Origin: Erysipelotrichaceae bacterium
GTDB lineage: Bacteria > Bacillota_I > Bacilli_A > Erysipelotrichales > Erysipelotrichaceae
Direction: 5' to 3'
Assembly: GCA_017561615.1 (NCBI GenBank)
Contig: JAFZBT010000073.1
Coordinates: 1-7,104, forward strand
DNA length: 7,104 nucleotides
In this document: positions 6,286 through 7,104 of the stretch, one piece after another
Layout: every line of letters begins with the position of its first letter
Numbering within the stretch: position 1 is the stretch's first letter
Notes under the pieces: model-generated
Database searches by the model: none
The model's input: the letters and a program-made list of their open reading frames with translations, nothing else
Told to the model about the DNA's origin: nothing
Program-made: the position numbers and the translations under genes

Positions 6286-7095
6286 ATGAGTGATTTAATT
6301 AACCTGTTAGCTACTGACGAATCTCCTGAAGATGCCGTCAGCCAGATCGCTAAGGAAGCAGGCGCTACGGAAGAGGAAACCAGAAGCGTCCTAACCAGTG
6401 CCCTGCCGGCTCTGCTGGGACTGAGCGGTTCAAATTCCAGTGCCGGTCTGCTTTCTTCACTGCTGGGCGCCAGCTCCAATCAGAGCTCAAACTCAAGCCT
6501 GTTATCATTACTGGGCGGCCAGACCACGCAGCAGCAGACCAATAACAGCCTGCTGACCTCACTGCTTGGCGGCGGCCAGACCACCCAGAGCAGCAACATG
6601 GACCTGCTGACCACCCTGTTAGGCGGCGAGAAGAAGAAGCAGTCAACTCTGGCTTCTCTGGCTTCCAGCCTGGGCGTCAATTCCAAGACCGTCGGCATGA
6701 TCCTGGCAGCCGCGGCTCCGATGCTGCTGAAGAATCTGGGCAGCCTGATCTCCACTGATACTTCTGCCAAGAAGAAGAAGGAGACCACTACTACGACTAC
6801 TGCCAAGAAGAAAAAGACTTCCAACAAGAAGGAAGAAACTTCTCAGGACGACCTTCTGGCCCAGCTGACCAGCCTGCTGGCAGCAAAGCAGGAAGAAGAA
6901 GAGGAAGAGGAAGAAGAACCGGCCAGCAATGACCTGCTCAGCGCTCTGACTTCATCACTGTTCGGCGGCAATCAGACTCAGACCACGACGACCGCCAAGA
7001 AGAAAAAGACTACGTCTTCCAAGAAGAAGGAAACTGAAGTCTCCGAAGAAGACGTTCTCAACGCTCTGGCACAGCTGCTTAACGGAAAGAAATAG
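6286..7095 (+). CDS. Low-complexity repeat protein with DUF937/YidB-like motifs
   Basis: This 269-residue protein has no signal peptide or clear membrane helix, so it is probably cytosolic. Two segments resemble the helical DUF937/YidB-like family as I remember it: residues 4-46 (an AKEAGATEEET helix, then SALPALLG) and 121-154 (ASSLGVNSKTV, then AAAAPMLLKNLG). Between them, amphipathic LLxxLLGG units recur at 55, 72, 89 and 107, joined by Ser/Asn/Gln/Thr linkers. The C-terminal third is highly charged: AKKKK blocks at 161, 173 and 237, Thr runs before the last two, and nine glutamates at 203-211. Leucine helices interrupt it at 189-200, 216-226 and 256-265. The gene has its own good promoter and ribosome site, and its codon use resembles the neighbouring genes. 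Expression therefore looks real and possibly high. The biochemical function is unknown. Scaffold, nucleoid-associated or phase-separating roles are guesses. Confidence 0.85.
   Translation: MSDLINLLATDESPEDAVSQIAKEAGATEEETRSVLTSALPALLGLSGSNSSAGLLSSLLGASSNQSSNSSLLSLLGGQTTQQQTNNSLLTSLLGGGQTTQSSNMDLLTTLLGGEKKKQSTLASLASSLGVNSKTVGMILAAAAPMLLKNLGSLISTDTSAKKKKETTTTTTAKKKKTSNKKEETSQDDLLAQLTSLLAAKQEEEEEEEEEPASNDLLSALTSSLFGGNQTQTTTTAKKKKTTSSKKKETEVSEEDVLNALAQLLNGKK
6439..6627 (+). repeat. Serial LLxxLLGG coding repeats, about 17-18 codons each
   Basis: Residues 52-114 contain four units: LLSSLLGA, LLSLLGGQTTQ, LLTSLLGGGQTTQ and LLTTLLGGE. They begin 17, 17 and 18 codons apart. The middle two share an exact 14-nt segment, GGCGGCCAGACCAC, at 6514-6527 and 6571-6584. 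This points to local duplication with later divergence. Confidence 0.75.
6781..6885 (+). repeat. Charged C-terminal module, copy 1
   Basis: Residues 166-200 read as a Thr run, AKKKKT, a Ser/Asn-KKE linker, an acidic SQDD, then a leucine helix (LLAQLTSLLA). An exact 18-nt segment, GCCAAGAAGAAAAAGACT, at 6802-6819 recurs in copy 2. Confidence 0.7.
6892..6918 (+). repeat. GAA/GAG tract encoding nine glutamates
   Basis: Nine consecutive Glu codons (six GAA then GAG mixed: three GAA, GAG, GAA, GAG, three GAA in order) form a 27-nt all-purine run. Such tracts can change length by replication slippage in steps of three. It lies between the two charged modules. Confidence 0.8.
6973..7080 (+). repeat. 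Charged C-terminal module, copy 2
   Basis: Residues 230-265 repeat the order of copy 1: a Gln/Thr run, AKKKKT, a Ser-KKKE linker, an acidic SEED, then a leucine helix (VLNALAQLL). The 18-nt segment shared with copy 1 lies at 6994-7011. The two copies start 192 nt apart, with the Glu run and another LLSALTSSLFGG unit between them. Confidence 0.7.
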
Positions 7096-7104
7096 TGCCG
7101 ACAG

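Noticed and set aside
6802..6819. AAGAAGAAAAAG tracts as programmed frameshift sites.
   Set aside because: The in-frame heptamer is G AAA AAG and not A AAA AAG, and the zero frame stays open and in register with the repeat pattern to the stop.
6480..6827. Antisense open frame with poly-Phe/Val opposite the Lys/Thr-rich region.
   Set aside because: It is a direct by-product of the AAG/ACC repeats on the coding strand, and the sense gene has a clear promoter and ribosome site.

Overview
The window looks like a chromosomal, non-mobile segment from a low-to-moderate-GC Gram-positive bacterium (Bacillota). I would guess the Erysipelotrichia or a relative, with limited confidence. Reasons: an NrnA/MgpA-type DHH phosphoesterase sits directly upstream of a short Gram-positive-type DnaE, Shine-Dalgarno sequences are strong (AGGTGA, AAAGG, AAGGG), genes are tightly packed on one strand, and the sensor kinase has the SHDIKTPL H-box common in this phylum. 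Base composition looks roughly balanced by eye, and codons favour C in the third position.

Layout, all on the + strand. Positions 1-106 hold the end of an upstream unit, marked by a hairpin and T-run at about 23-49, then a possible extended -10 promoter. A four-gene run follows with almost no gaps: nrnA-like DHH phosphoesterase (107-1033), dnaE (1038-4088), an OmpR/PhoB-family response regulator (4092-4757) and its sensor histidine kinase (4744-6183). The gaps are 4 nt and 3 nt, then a 14-nt overlap. A perfect TATAAT near the 3' end of dnaE, in a patch of unusual ATA codons, might be an internal promoter for the two-component pair.

Positions 6184-6285 are the only sizeable intergenic stretch. 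It carries a good sigma-A-type promoter (TTGCAC, 17-nt spacer, TATAAT) and several short inverted repeats. This promoter drives a separate gene (6286-7095) for a 269-residue low-complexity protein. That protein has two DUF937/YidB-like helical motifs, serial LLxxLLGG repeats, two copies of a Thr-rich/AKKKK module, and a run of nine glutamates. The window ends 9 nt after its stop.

How the parts may work together: NrnA-like enzymes recycle very short RNAs and pAp, and DnaE in this phylum extends primers and does repair or lagging-strand synthesis. Both are housekeeping nucleic-acid functions. The two-component system appears co-transcribed with them, but its signal and targets cannot be read from the sequence. 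The repetitive protein is the least explained and most interesting item. I see no mobile element, CRISPR array, tRNA or rRNA, and no defence system.
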